Shown here in pieces: positions 8,348-17,561 of a stretch of 47,592 nucleotides of DNA. Both the position numbers and the translations under genes were made by a program. How positions within the stretch are numbered: the stretch's first letter is position 1; each line of letters opens with the position of its first letter. The notes below the pieces were generated by a model. That model saw nothing but the letters and a program-made list of their open reading frames with translations, was not told the origin of the DNA and ran no database searches. Source of the DNA: JADGHX01 sp035760965 (GTDB lineage: Bacteria > Pseudomonadota > Gammaproteobacteria > Steroidobacterales > Steroidobacteraceae); assembly GCA_035760965.1 (NCBI GenBank), contig DASTRY010000016.1, positions 1 to 47,592 of the forward strand. Reading direction: 5' to 3'.

Positions 8348-11179
8348 TCAGAACTTGTAGCGGGCTCCCAGCAAGTACTCGCGGCCCTGCAGGTGGTAGT
8401 ACGAGAGCCGGTCCGCTGCCGTGTCGACGTACTGATCCTGCGCCTCGTTCGTCAGGTTCAACCCTTCGAGCGAGAGCTGGAAGGCGTCCGTCACGTTCCA
8501 CGCCGCCGCGAAGTCGAGATTCAGCGTCGACTTGGTGCCTTCCTCCGCGTTGCCATTGCGGCCCGGTACGGTCGTCAGATAGTCCCCACGATACGCGGCA
8601 GAGACGCGGGCGCTCCACTTGCCGTTGTCGTAGTACACGGTCGCATTCGCACCGTTCTTCGAGAGCCCGGTCAGCGTGGCCTGGCGCACGATCGCACCCG
8701 TCGAATCGCGGTACGCCACCTTCGAGTCGACGTACGTGTAGTTGAGGATCGTGCCGAAGTTGTTGAACGGCGCCGGCAGGAACGCGAACGGCTGCTGGTA
8801 GCTCACCTCGAAGCCCTTCAGGTCGCCGCCGGGCGTGTTGGCGGGAATGTTGAAGTCCCAGCCCACGAGGCACGTCGCCGGATCGGCGCCCTGCGCCGCG
8901 CACGCCGCGGTCGCGACGCTGTCCGGCAAGCCGATCGGATTGTTCGAGAACGGCTGGTTGGTCGAGCGCACCGTCTGCACGAAGCTCGTGATGTCCTTGT
9001 AGAACAGCGCGACGCTCAGCAGCGACTCCTTCGCAAAGTACCACTCACCCGCGAGATCGATCGCGGTCGCGCGCGTCGGATCGAGCAGCGGGTTGCCCGC
9101 GGTCACGGTCTTCAGCTGCCCCGAAATGGATACCGCGCCGCCCGGGTTGAGATTGCCGAGGCCGGTGCGCGCCATCACCTTCGCGGCGCCGAATCGCATC
9201 AGGAACGTGTCGGTGAGGTTCGCCACGATGTTCAACGACGGCAGTGTGTCGTTGTACGAGTGATCGACGGTGATGAGCTGTGCGCCGCCGCTCAGCTGCT
9301 GCCAGCCCGTCGACGACTGCTGGGTGCGCACGTAGCGCACACCGAGATCGCCCTTCACCGGAATGCCGAACAGGGACGTCGAGAGCTGCGCCGCGACGAA
9401 GCCGCCCGTGTCCTTCTCCTCCACCGAGCGATTGTTTCCCAGGTCCGCATTGATGCTGAGCGGGAACAGCGAGCGGTCGTACAAGTTCATGAGCCCGGCG
9501 GCCGCATCGAGATCCGGCGTCGCCCAGACGGTCGCGGTGCCGGCCGGCGCACCGACGCCGGTCAGCTTCACGAGCTGGCTGTAACTCGAGGTCGGAACGG
9601 TCGCCTGAGCGGACACGGCCGTTTCGCTCGGCAAACGGAAGGACGTGGTCGAGAACTCGTACTTCTTGAACTGCGCGCCGCCCGTGAGTTTCAGCGCGTC
9701 GGTGGCATTCCACGCGAGATCCGCACCGAAGTTCGTGAACGTGTTGTCCGCGCCGTTCGGGCGCTGCCGGATCTGCACGAGATGCCAGGCGTTCGGGTCC
9801 GTCACATTGGCGTTGCCGTATCCGAGAACCGGCAGGCGCGAGTTGGCGCGATAGTCGTACGTGTATCCCTGCACGTTGTTCGCATCCCAGATCAGCGTCG
9901 TCTGGATCGGGTTCTCGAACTCCGACTTCGCATACCCGGCGATGGCGTTCAACGAGAGGGTGTCCGTCAGACGCTGCTCGAGAGTGAGCGTGTGCTGGCG
10001 GAACTTGGTCGTCATGTCGTCGAAGCGATCTTCCGTGCGGATGTCGACGTTGTCGAACACGCCGTAGACGAGCGAGTTGTGCTCATCGACCTCGGCTGCC
10101 TGCACGCGCACCTTGTTGATGCCGTTGGCGCCGTTCGAGCTGAAGATCGGCGATTCGAGATACGTCTCCGTGCGCTGCGAATCGAACTTCGCGTACAAGT
10201 TGTCGAGGGTCAGGAGCGTGCCGTCGGTCGGCGCAAATTGCAGCGAGCCGGTGAGCCCGAGGCGCTTCTGATCGTCGCCGTACACGTCGTAGCGCGGAAT
10301 GCGCGGGCGGAACGCGTTGTTGATCTCCGCGAGGGTCGCAGTGGAACCGCTGCCGGCGTAGTTCGAGCCGAGCGTCGCGTTGAAGTTGCTCGCGGCAGTG
10401 CCGCCCTGCTGCCAGCGCACGGTACTGCTGCCGTTGTCGAGCAGCTTGCGGTGGCTGTAGGCCGCGGAGAACAGCGCGCCGAACTTGCCGTCGCCGAACG
10501 TGTCGCTGATGAGCACGGTGCCGCGCGGGTTGAAGTCGTCGCCGAGGTCGTTGTAGCCGAGCTTGCCGCCCGTCACGAACGTGAAGCCGTTGTAGTCGAA
10601 CGGCCGCGCCACGCGCAGATCGACGGTCGCGCCGAGCGCACCCTCCTCGACATCCGCCGAGGCGGTCTTGCGCACCGTAATCGAGTTGAAGAGCTCGGAG
10701 GCGAACACGTTGAAGTCGAAGGCGCGGTCGCGATTGGTGCCGCCGTTCGCGTCGGAGGTGCCGATGGTCGCGAGCGCCTCCATGCCGTTGATGCGCACGC
10801 GCGTGAACTGCGGACCGAGCCCGCGCACCGAAATCTGCCGGCCTTCGCCCGCGTCGCGCTGGATCGAGATGCCGGGAATGCGCTGCACGGATTCGGCGAG
10901 ATTGAGCTCGGGGAACGCGGCGATGTCGTCGGCGACGATCTGGTCGACGGCGACGATCGAGGCGCGCTTGGTGTTCAGCGCCGCGTTCAAGCTCTGCCGG
11001 TAGCCGGTGACGATGATCTCTTCGAGCGAATCCGCCGCGCTCGCCTGCCCCTGCGGGGCCGCGGCGTCCTGTGCGGCCGCCGTGGCGGTGCCGAGCAACA
11101 TCGCGACGGCGATGGAGACGGTGCTCATGCGCGAGCCCATCGGAACGGCGGTCCCGCGCGCAATGCGTAGCCTGGTCAT
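8348..11179 (-). CDS. TonB-dependent outer-membrane receptor (probable oligogalacturonide uptake)
   Basis: Outer-membrane active-transport channel of 943 residues. ATG at 11179 follows GAGGGGGG. The signal peptide ends near residue 36 (GTATAAAQ). EEIIVTGYR at about 53-61 marks the TonB box region and start of the plug, and the plug has SVQRIPGISIQRDAGEGRQISVRGLG in short segments such as IPGISI and VRGLGPQFTRVRINGMEAL. The rest is beta-barrel, ending in an aromatic residue (ARYKF), as outer-membrane proteins do. This long receptor class is common in carbohydrate-scavenging gammaproteobacteria. Its neighbours (pectate lyase downstream, kdgK operon divergent) and the operator at 11256 argue for pectin fragments as cargo, which is inference. 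A TonB gene is at 27337. Confidence 0.94.
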   Translation of the reverse strand: MTRLRIARGTAVPMGSRMSTVSIAVAMLLGTATAAAQDAAAPQGQASAADSLEEIIVTGYRQSLNAALNTKRASIVAVDQIVADDIAAFPELNLAESVQRIPGISIQRDAGEGRQISVRGLGPQFTRVRINGMEALATIGTSDANGGTNRDRAFDFNVFASELFNSITVRKTASADVEEGALGATVDLRVARPFDYNGFTFVTGGKLGYNDLGDDFNPRGTVLISDTFGDGKFGALFSAAYSHRKLLDNGSSTVRWQQGGTAASNFNATLGSNYAGSGSTATLAEINNAFRPRIPRYDVYGDDQKRLGLTGSLQFAPTDGTLLTLDNLYAKFDSQRTETYLESPIFSSNGANGINKVRVQAAEVDEHNSLVYGVFDNVDIRTEDRFDDMTTKFRQHTLTLEQRLTDTLSLNAIAGYAKSEFENPIQTTLIWDANNVQGYTYDYRANSRLPVLGYGNANVTDPNAWHLVQIRQRPNGADNTFTNFGADLAWNATDALKLTGGAQFKKYEFSTTSFRLPSETAVSAQATVPTSSYSQLVKLTGVGAPAGTATVWATPDLDAAAGLMNLYDRSLFPLSINADLGNNRSVEEKDTGGFVAAQLSTSLFGIPVKGDLGVRYVRTQQSSTGWQQLSGGAQLITVDHSYNDTLPSLNIVANLTDTFLMRFGAAKVMARTGLGNLNPGGAVSISGQLKTVTAGNPLLDPTRATAIDLAGEWYFAKESLLSVALFYKDITSFVQTVRSTNQPFSNNPIGLPDSVATAACAAQGADPATCLVGWDFNIPANTPGGDLKGFEVSYQQPFAFLPAPFNNFGTILNYTYVDSKVAYRDSTGAIVRQATLTGLSKNGANATVYYDNGKWSARVSAAYRGDYLTTVPGRNGNAEEGTKSTLNLDFAAAWNVTDAFQLSLEGLNLTNEAQDQYVDTAADRLSYYHLQGREYLLGARYKF

Positions 11180-11255
11180 GAAGCCCCCCTCATGGGCCAG
11201 CGCGAACGCGTCGCACGCCGGCCCGATGGATCGACCCGTATTCCACCATTACCCG

Positions 11256-11273
11256 AATGACACCGGTAGCAAC
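11256..11273. promoter_or_regulatory. Putative operator AATGACACCGGTAGCAAC upstream of the TonB receptor
   Basis: Carries the full left half AATGACACCGGT of the pectin-locus motif, with a weaker right half. It lies about 77 bases before the receptor ATG (11179). On the minus strand a -35-like TTGCTA overlaps it, but the best -10 candidate (TAATGG) is only 15 bases away, so the promoter itself is not clear. The 363-base gap 11180-11542 otherwise shows no gene. Confidence 0.6.
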
Positions 11274-11437
11274 TTTATGCCAGACACCACGCCTTCGAGG
11301 TCGTGGAATCGGGCCGGCCACCCGGCTCCCTGCCCGCGCACCCGCGAAATCCGCTGTCTTTGCGGCCTTTCCGCGTCAGCCGCGCGCCTGTGCGCGGCGG
11401 CTCGCGTGTGCAGTTCCGGTATCGGCGCGGCTGCGCG

Positions 11438-11466
11438 TTGTCAGCCGCAATGACACCGGTGACAAT
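11438..11466 (+). promoter_or_regulatory. Promoter and operator of the kdgK operon
   Basis: A -35 box TTGTCA (11438-11443), a 17-base spacer and a -10-like GACAAT (11461-11466) form a plausible sigma-70 promoter. The motif AATGACACCGGTGACAAT (11449-11466) covers the second half of the spacer and the whole -10 element. This is the same architecture as the hydratase promoter at 5429-5457, where the motif also sits between the two boxes. A bound protein would block polymerase, so repression with release by a pathway intermediate such as KDG is the simple reading. The leader to the kdgK ATG would be about 70 bases. Confidence 0.6.
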
Positions 11467-11542
11467 CAGATTAGCAAACCCGCTCGGAACGAGACAAGAT
11501 GCACCCCGGCCGAGGGCCGGCTGTAGCGGGGACAACACAAAC

Positions 11543-12559
11543 ATGGGATCGGCGGTGGTCTGTTTTGGCGAGCTTCTACTGCGGCTGAATGCGCCGCGGC
11601 GCGAGCTGCTACTGCAGTCGCCGGCGCTCGACGTCTATGTCGGCGGCGCCGAGGCGAATGTGGCCGTGTCGCTGGCGCATTTCGGGCATCAGACCGCGGT
11701 CGTCAGCGTCGTTCCCGACTCGCCGCTCGGCAGCGCGTGCATTGCGGAGCTGCGTAAGTTCGGCGTGCGCACGGAGCATATCTACCGGGTGGCCGGTCGC
11801 CTGGGCCTGTATTTCATGACCTCCGGCGCAGGCCATCGGCCTTCGGAAATCGTCTACGACCGTGCCGATTCGGCCTTCGTCCGCAATGCCGGCGACGTCA
11901 TCGACTGGAATCAGGCGCTCGCCGGCGCATCGTGGCTGCACCTCTCAGGGATCACGCCGGCGCTCGGCGCACATTGCGCGGACACCACGCTCAAGGCGGC
12001 GCGCAAGGCCCGCGAGCGCGGCGTCGCGGTCTCCTTCGACTGCAACTATCGCGCGAAGCTCTGGGAAGCCTGGCGCGGCGACGCCGCGCGAATCCTGCGG
12101 GAGCTCGCGGACGAGGCGGACCTTCTGTTCGCCGACGAGCGGGCCATCGCGCTCATCCTGGGTATCACGCTGCCGGATCTCGCCCCCGCAGATCGCTTTC
12201 AGCACGCGGCGAATCGTGCGTTCGACGCGCTGCCTCGGTTGCAGCGACTCACGACCACGGTCCGCACCGAGCACAGCGTGGATCATCACGACCTGTCTGC
12301 CGTACAAATGACGCGGCAGGGCTTCACGGCGGCGCGGACTTACTCCATTCCGACAGTGGTGGACCGCATCGGCACCGGCGATGCATTCGCGGCCGGCATC
12401 CTGCACGGCTGCATCACCAAGATGGAGGACCAGGCGGCGCTCGATTTCGCGCTCGCCGCCGCGTGCCTCAAGCATTCGATTCCCGGCGATGTGAATCGCG
12501 TGAGCGTGGCGCAGGTCGAAGAGCTGCTGGCCGGACGCGGCTTCGCGGTGAGACGATGA
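11543..12559 (+). CDS. kdgK: 2-keto-3-deoxygluconate kinase (PfkB family)
   Basis: Phosphorylates 2-keto-3-deoxygluconate to KDPG in the cytoplasm, the step before aldol cleavage. The 338-residue protein has the ribokinase/PfkB layout: substrate-site glycines in VYVGGAEANVAVSLAHFG near residues 35-50, a central YDRADSAF segment typical of KDG kinases, and the catalytic anion-hole motif DRIGTGDAFAAGI near the C-terminus with the base Asp in GTGDAF. I chose ATG 11543, which places translation after the promoter/operator at 11438-11466. Reading frame remains open upstream to 11303, but that part has no domain similarity. The ribosome site is weak (GCGGGGA). It is the first gene of a seven-gene operon ending with GH105. 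Confidence 0.92.
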   Translation: MGSAVVCFGELLLRLNAPRRELLLQSPALDVYVGGAEANVAVSLAHFGHQTAVVSVVPDSPLGSACIAELRKFGVRTEHIYRVAGRLGLYFMTSGAGHRPSEIVYDRADSAFVRNAGDVIDWNQALAGASWLHLSGITPALGAHCADTTLKAARKARERGVAVSFDCNYRAKLWEAWRGDAARILRELADEADLLFADERAIALILGITLPDLAPADRFQHAANRAFDALPRLQRLTTTVRTEHSVDHHDLSAVQMTRQGFTAARTYSIPTVVDRIGTGDAFAAGILHGCITKMEDQAALDFALAAACLKHSIPGDVNRVSVAQVEELLAGRGFAVRR

Positions 12560-12563
12560 GCGC

Positions 12564-13205
12564 ATGAGCACGAAGGCATCCATCGCAGAGATTCTGCAGC
12601 TATCGCCGGTCATGCCGGTCGTCACGATCGAGGACTCGTCCGCCGGACCGGACCTCGCACGCGCGCTCGTGCGCGGCGGCATCAAGGTCATCGAAGTCAC
12701 GCTGCGCACGCCGCAGGCGTTGGCCGCGATCCGCGAGATCGCAGCGGCGGTGCCGGACATTTGCGTCGGCGCCGGCACGGTGATGTCGCCGGATGATCTG
12801 GAGCGCGCGGCCGACGCGGGCGCCGCGTTCGCCATCTCGCCGGGCGCCACCCGCGAGCTGCTGGCGGCGGGCGTCGGTTTTCGCATTCCGTACCTGCCGG
12901 CCGTCGCGACCGCGTCGGAGCTGATGGCGGGGCTCGCTGCGGGATATCGGTATTTCAAGCTTTTTCCAGCGAATGTCGCGGGCGGAGTGCAGGCGCTCAA
13001 GGCGTTTCACGGGCCCTTTCCGGAAGCGCGCTTCTGCCCGACGGGCGGCATCACGTTGCAGACCGCGGGGGCATTCCTCGAGTTGCCGAACGTGCCGTGC
13101 ATCGGCGGGTCGTGGCTCGCGCCCGCCGACCTGCTGAACGCGCGCGACTGGAACCGCATCGAATCGCTCGCGCGCGAGGCCGCGGCCTTGCGCCGGCGGC
13201 ATTGA
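12564..13205 (+). CDS. kdgA: KDPG aldolase (2-dehydro-3-deoxyphosphogluconate aldolase)
   Basis: Class I aldolase that splits KDPG into pyruvate and glyceraldehyde 3-phosphate. The 213 residues cover the whole Eda fold. E44 in GIKVIEVTLRT is the usual catalytic Glu. K132 in YRYFKLFPAN is the Schiff-base lysine. GPFPEARFCPTGGI forms the phosphate site. The common PPG-type loop reads RIPYLPAVAT here, a mild variation. It begins four bases after the kdgK stop and belongs to the same operon, giving the last two steps of KDG breakdown side by side. The product could equally be called eda. Confidence 0.95.
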   Translation: MSTKASIAEILQLSPVMPVVTIEDSSAGPDLARALVRGGIKVIEVTLRTPQALAAIREIAAAVPDICVGAGTVMSPDDLERAADAGAAFAISPGATRELLAAGVGFRIPYLPAVATASELMAGLAAGYRYFKLFPANVAGGVQALKAFHGPFPEARFCPTGGITLQTAGAFLELPNVPCIGGSWLAPADLLNARDWNRIESLAREAAALRRRH

Positions 13206-13221
13206 GCTCGGGTGTGGAGCG

Positions 13222-14442
13222 TTGACGCGCCGTAGTGTTCAGCTCGCCGGAGTCAGCAAGCAATTCGGCTCCACGCGCGTCATTCACGATGTGAATCTGC
13301 GCATCGAGCCGGGCGAGCTGGTCGTATTCGTCGGCCCCTCCGGCTGCGGCAAGTCGACGCTCCTGCGACTCATCGCCGGGCTCGAAGAGCCGAGCCGCGG
13401 CTCGATTCACATCAGCGGTCGCGACGTCACGCACACGCACCCCTCGAAGCGCGGCGTGGCCATGGTGTTCCAGTCGTACGCGCTCTACCCGCACATGACG
13501 GTGGCGGAGAACATGGGGTTCGGCCTCAAGATTCAGGGCACGCCACGCGAAGAGATCGCGACACGTGTGCGGCGGGCCGCGGAGATTTTGCAACTCGAGG
13601 CCCTGCTCGATCGCAAGCCGCGCGCGCTTTCGGGCGGGCAGCGGCAGCGCGTGGCGATCGGCCGCGCAATCGTGCGCGAGCCGGACGTGTTCCTGTTCGA
13701 TGAGCCCCTGTCGAATCTCGATGCCGCGTTGCGCGGGCAGATGCGCGTCGAGATCGCGCGACTGCATGCGCGGCTCGGCGCGACGATGATCTACGTGACG
13801 CACGATCAAGTAGAAGCGATGACACTGGCTTCGCGCATCGTCGTGCTGAACGGCGGACGCATCGAGCAGGTGGGCTCGCCGCTCGAGCTGTACCACCGGC
13901 CGGCCAACCTGTTCGTCGCGGGGTTCCTGGGATCGCCTCGCATGAATTTTCTCGCGGCACGCGTCGTGCGCGCCGAGAGGGGCTTTCTCGAGCTCGACGT
14001 CGCGGGCGGATCGATGCGCGTGACGCGCGGGCACGCACAGCCCGCCGCGAGCGGCCTGAGCGTCGGCGATCTCGTAACGGTGGGCATCCGGCCGGAGCGC
14101 CTGTCGCTGCAGGCGATGGCGCCCCACCCTGCCACGCCAGCGCCGAACGACACCGACCCGCAAGACGTTCTTGCTCTTCGCGGCGAGGTCACCCTGCTCG
14201 AACGGCTCGGGAGCGAAGCGCTGGCTCACATCCGCTCGCACGGTGAGCGCGGCGAGACCCTCGTCGCGAAGCTTCCCGGCGATCTGCACCTCGAGCCCGG
14301 TGCGCAAGTCACGCTGACGACTGCTGCGAGCAGCTGCCACGTCTTCGATGCGACGGGCAATGCCGTCGACACCCAGACGCCCGTGAACGGCCCATTCGTT
14401 GCCGACTCGAGCAGCGCGCCCCTGAACGAAGCGAGCCGATGA
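13222..14442 (+). CDS. Sugar ABC importer ATPase (MalK/UgpC family)
   Basis: Cytoplasmic ATPase that powers the two following permeases. Start is TTG at 13222, since no other in-frame start precedes the conserved region. Walker A GPSGCGKST is at residues 38-46, the ABC signature LSGGQRQRVAIGRA begins near 136, and Walker B VFLFDEPLSNLD follows near 156. The last ~170 residues hold the regulatory TOBE-type domain with VTVGIRPERL. At 406 residues it is a little longer than MalK because of a C-terminal tail rich in Ser, Asn and Val. In other pectinolytic bacteria an importer of this layout takes up oligogalacturonides (TogMNAB); the same role is inferred here. Confidence 0.93.
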   Translation: MTRRSVQLAGVSKQFGSTRVIHDVNLRIEPGELVVFVGPSGCGKSTLLRLIAGLEEPSRGSIHISGRDVTHTHPSKRGVAMVFQSYALYPHMTVAENMGFGLKIQGTPREEIATRVRRAAEILQLEALLDRKPRALSGGQRQRVAIGRAIVREPDVFLFDEPLSNLDAALRGQMRVEIARLHARLGATMIYVTHDQVEAMTLASRIVVLNGGRIEQVGSPLELYHRPANLFVAGFLGSPRMNFLAARVVRAERGFLELDVAGGSMRVTRGHAQPAASGLSVGDLVTVGIRPERLSLQAMAPHPATPAPNDTDPQDVLALRGEVTLLERLGSEALAHIRSHGERGETLVAKLPGDLHLEPGAQVTLTTAASSCHVFDATGNAVDTQTPVNGPFVADSSSAPLNEASR

Positions 14443-14464
14443 GCTGAGGAATCCGGACGCGCCC

Positions 14465-15349
14465 ATGATCTACGGTAGTCGCACTTCCGGCCTGCTCTAC
14501 CTCTCGCCGTATCTCATCGGACTCGCGGTGTTCACGCTGTTCCCGTTCGTCGCGTCGCTGCTCCTCAGCTTCTCCGACTATCGGCTGCAGGATTCGCTCG
14601 GCACCGCACATCTCATCGGCCTGGAGAACTACCGCGCCATCCTGCACGACCGCACGTTCGGCAAGTCGCTCATCGTCACGCTCATCTACGTGTTCGTCAC
14701 GGTGCCGCTGAAACTCGCGTTCGCGCTGTTCATCGCGTTCGTGCTGAATTTCCGTCTGCGCGCGATCGGCGCCTTCCGCACGGCGTATTACCTGCCGTCG
14801 ATTCTCGGGGGTAGCGTCGCCATCGCAGTCGTGTGGCGGTACGTGTTCGCGGGCGACGGGCTCATCAATCAGGCGCTCGCGTGGCTCGGCGCGTCGCCCA
14901 TCAACTGGCTGGGTGAGCCGGCCTACGCGATGTTCTCGATCGTGCTGCTGCGTCTGTGGCAGTTCGGGTCGGCGATGGTGATCTTCCTCGCCGGCTTGCA
15001 GGGCATTCCGTCGGACCTGTACGAAGCCGCGCGTCTCGACGGCGCGAGCCCCTGGCAGGTGTTCCGCCGCATCACGCTGCCGCTTTTGACGCCGGTGATC
15101 TTCTTCAACTTCATCATGCAGGTGATCCAGGCCTTTCAGGAGTTCAACGGCCCGTACGTCATCACCGGCGGCGGCCCACTGAAGGCGACGTACCTGCTGC
15201 CGCTCATGATCTACGAAGAAGCGTTCAAGTACTTCGAGGTCGGGTACGCGAGCGCACTGTCGTGGTGCCTGTTCGTGCTCGTCGCGATCTTCACGGCGAT
15301 TGCGTTTCGCTCCTCGAAGCACTGGGTCTTCTACGCAGGCGAGAAGTGA
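14465..15349 (+). CDS. Sugar ABC transporter permease 1 (UgpA/LacF/MalF type)
   Basis: Inner-membrane permease of 294 residues with about six helices. It begins YGSRTSGLLYLSPYLIGLAVF, the standard opening of this family. The EAA loop that docks onto the ATPase is YEAARLDGASPWQVFRRITLP near residue 190-210. ATG 14465 has GAGG upstream. Its stop overlaps the GTG of permease 2 (GTGA), implying coupled translation and equal amounts of both subunits. Confidence 0.93.
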   Translation: MIYGSRTSGLLYLSPYLIGLAVFTLFPFVASLLLSFSDYRLQDSLGTAHLIGLENYRAILHDRTFGKSLIVTLIYVFVTVPLKLAFALFIAFVLNFRLRAIGAFRTAYYLPSILGGSVAIAVVWRYVFAGDGLINQALAWLGASPINWLGEPAYAMFSIVLLRLWQFGSAMVIFLAGLQGIPSDLYEAARLDGASPWQVFRRITLPLLTPVIFFNFIMQVIQAFQEFNGPYVITGGGPLKATYLLPLMIYEEAFKYFEVGYASALSWCLFVLVAIFTAIAFRSSKHWVFYAGEK

Positions 15350-16182
15350 AAGGCCATCTGAACACTTCGCTCCGCTATGGCGTGCTGATCGGCGTCGGCT
15401 TTCTGATGCTGTATCCGCTTCTGTGGATGGCGGGCGGCGCATTCCGGCCCAATCACGAGATCTTCAACTCCATCGGCTTCATTCCGCAGCATCCGACGCT
15501 CGAAGGGTTCGCGAAGGGATGGCAAACGAGCACCGAGTACACGTTCGCGCGCTATCTGCTGAACACGTTCGCGATCATCGTGCCGAAGGTGATCGTCACC
15601 GTCGTGTCGTCGGTGCTGGTCGCGTTCGGATTCGCGCGCTTCAACGTGCCCGGCCAACGCGTGCTGTTCGGCTTGCTGATCGCGACGATTCTGCTGCCAA
15701 AGAGCGTGCTGCTCGTGCCGCAGTACCTGATGTTTCGCGAATTCGGCTGGCTCGACACGTTCCTGCCGCTCTACGTGCCCTCGGCGTTTGCGACCGAGGG
15801 CTTCTTCGTCTTCATGATCATCCAGTTCATGCGCAGCTTTCCGGCCGATATGGAGGAAGCGGCGGTGATGGACGGCTGCAACAGCCTGCAGGTGCTGTGG
15901 CACGTGGTCGTGCCGGTGATCCTGCCCGCGATCATCTCGGTCGCGCTGTTCCAATTCATGTGGAGCATGAACGACTTCCTGAGCCCGCTGATCTACCTCT
16001 CCAGCGTGGAGAAATATCCGGTAGCGCTGGCGCTGAAGCTCTCGATCGACGTCACCGAAGCCACTTCGTGGAACCAGATCCTCGCGATGTCGACGATCGC
16101 GCTCGCGCCGTCGCTGATACTCTTCTTCGCCGCGCAGAAGTACTTTGTCGAAGGCATCACCGTCGGATCGGTCAAGGGATGA
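15346..16182 (+). CDS. Sugar ABC transporter permease 2 (UgpE/LacG/MalG type)
   Basis: Second inner-membrane permease, 278 residues from the GTG that overlaps the previous stop. Opening helix YGVLIGVGFLMLYPLLWM and the following FRPNHEIF loop match the MalG-like family. The EAA loop reads MEEAAVMDGCNSLQVLWHVVVP. The C-terminus ends KYFVEGITVGSVKG, a common ending for these permeases. The stop codon overlaps the ATG of the binding protein (ATGA). An in-frame ORF extends upstream into permease 1 but is only a reading-frame artefact. Confidence 0.93.
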   Translation: MKGHLNTSLRYGVLIGVGFLMLYPLLWMAGGAFRPNHEIFNSIGFIPQHPTLEGFAKGWQTSTEYTFARYLLNTFAIIVPKVIVTVVSSVLVAFGFARFNVPGQRVLFGLLIATILLPKSVLLVPQYLMFREFGWLDTFLPLYVPSAFATEGFFVFMIIQFMRSFPADMEEAAVMDGCNSLQVLWHVVVPVILPAIISVALFQFMWSMNDFLSPLIYLSSVEKYPVALALKLSIDVTEATSWNQILAMSTIALAPSLILFFAAQKYFVEGITVGSVKG

Positions 16183-17561
16183 GATATCTGTTTCTGCTCT
16201 GCTGCTGCCTTGCGACGAGCGCCTTCGCGCAACAGCAGGACGTACAGTTACGCATGTCCTGGTGGGGCGGCAACGACGTGCATCGCGCCTACCTCGCATC
16301 GATACGCCGCTTCGAAGAGAAGTATCCGCATATCAAGGTGAAGGCCGAGTACACCGGCTGGGTCGGGCATCTCGAGCGGCTCACCACCCAGATCGCCGGC
16401 GGCACCGCGCCGGACGTGATGCAGGTGAACTGGAACTGGCTCGTCCTGTTCTCGGCGGATGGCCGCGGGTTCTACGACCTGAACCGCGTCGGCGACGTGC
16501 TCGATCTGACGCAGTTCGACGCCGACGCGCGCGCCATCGGCACCGTGCACGGCCACCTCAATGCGCTGCCCGTGACGATGACCGCGCGTGTCTTCTATTT
16601 CAACGCAACGACCTTTGCGAAGGCGGGGCTCGAAGTGCCCACGTCCTGGGACGAGCTCTTCGCGGCGGGCAAGATCTTCCGCGAGCGCCTGGGCCCGGAT
16701 TACTACCCGCTCGCGCTGAATTTCCTCGATCTGCTCGCACTGTGCCGCAGCTGGGTCGTGCAGAAGACCGGCGAGCCGCTGGTGAACGAAAGCGCGCGCC
16801 GACTCAATGCCGATCCCGAAGACACCGCAGACATGGCGGCGCTCTATGCGCGACTCGTACGCGAGCACGTCATCGCGCCTGCGCCCGAACGCGCCTCTTA
16901 CGGCAACGTGCCGGAACAGGAGCTCCGTCCGTGGATCACCGGCAAGTACGCGGGCCTGTACTACTGGACGAGCGCCGTGGGCAAGCTGGTCGAGACGCTC
17001 GAGCCCGGCCAGCGGATCGTGCTCGCGCCCTATTTCATGCGGCCCGGCGCCCGCGATGCGGGCCTGAACTATCGGCCCGGCATGATGATCGCCATGAACG
17101 CGAAGACCGAGCACCCGCGCGAGGCGGCGCTGCTCATCGACTTCATCTTCAACGATCCGTACGCGGTGCAGACGTTTGGCTTGCTGCGCGGGCTGCCGGT
17201 CAGCAAGTCGGCGGTGGCGTTGTTGAAGGCGCAGGGCACGCCGCGCACGCTCGGATGGGAAGGCAACGAACAGATCGAGTTGCTGCCGCACCAAACCGGC
17301 GAGAGCGGCTACTTCGAGCACCCACGCGTACGCGACGCCTTTTTCGACATTCTCGAAGCGCAGGGTTTCGGCCAGATCGACGCAGCGGAATCGGGAAGGC
17401 GCATGTACACGGACATCAACCGGGTGCTCGAGCGCGTGATCCGCAAGCCGGTGGACAACGCGATACCCGCGCCCGCCGCTTCGTTGAGAAGCGGCGGCAA
17501 GGCGGCGGGCGCTCATGCCGTGCCGGCGCAGGCTGCGCAGCGAGGCATGAACGATGGCTGA
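16179..17561 (+). CDS. Sugar ABC transporter substrate-binding protein
   Basis: Periplasmic extracellular solute-binding protein (family 1) of 460 residues that delivers the sugar to the two permeases. ATG 16179 overlaps the permease stop. The signal peptide MRYLFLLCCCLATSAFA is unusually Cys-rich but ends in a normal Sec cleavage site (AFA|QQQ), so I do not call it a lipoprotein. Family features include VQLRMSWWGGNDVHRAY, FEEKYPHIKVKAEYTGW, GGTAPDVMQVNWNW and VPTSWDELFAAGKIF. The C-terminal half has GRYAGLYYW-like text and PREAALLIDFIFND. The final residues overlap the start of GH105 by eight bases. Likely ligand: unsaturated or saturated oligogalacturonide, inferred from neighbours. Confidence 0.92.
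   Translation: MRYLFLLCCCLATSAFAQQQDVQLRMSWWGGNDVHRAYLASIRRFEEKYPHIKVKAEYTGWVGHLERLTTQIAGGTAPDVMQVNWNWLVLFSADGRGFYDLNRVGDVLDLTQFDADARAIGTVHGHLNALPVTMTARVFYFNATTFAKAGLEVPTSWDELFAAGKIFRERLGPDYYPLALNFLDLLALCRSWVVQKTGEPLVNESARRLNADPEDTADMAALYARLVREHVIAPAPERASYGNVPEQELRPWITGKYAGLYYWTSAVGKLVETLEPGQRIVLAPYFMRPGARDAGLNYRPGMMIAMNAKTEHPREAALLIDFIFNDPYAVQTFGLLRGLPVSKSAVALLKAQGTPRTLGWEGNEQIELLPHQTGESGYFEHPRVRDAFFDILEAQGFGQIDAAESGRRMYTDINRVLERVIRKPVDNAIPAPAASLRSGGKAAGAHAVPAQAAQRGMNDG

Noticed and set aside
8393..11170. 925-codon open frame antisense to the TonB receptor
   Set aside because: Arg/Val/His-rich translation without domains; typical shadow of a high-GC gene on the other strand, which has clear receptor motifs.
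11268..11282. Sigma-54-like TGGCATAAAGTTGCT on the minus strand before the receptor
   Set aside because: GG and GC are one base too close together for a -24/-12 promoter.
11303..11542. N-terminal extension of kdgK by 80 codons
   Set aside because: It would run through the proposed promoter and operator and shows no similarity to the kinase family.
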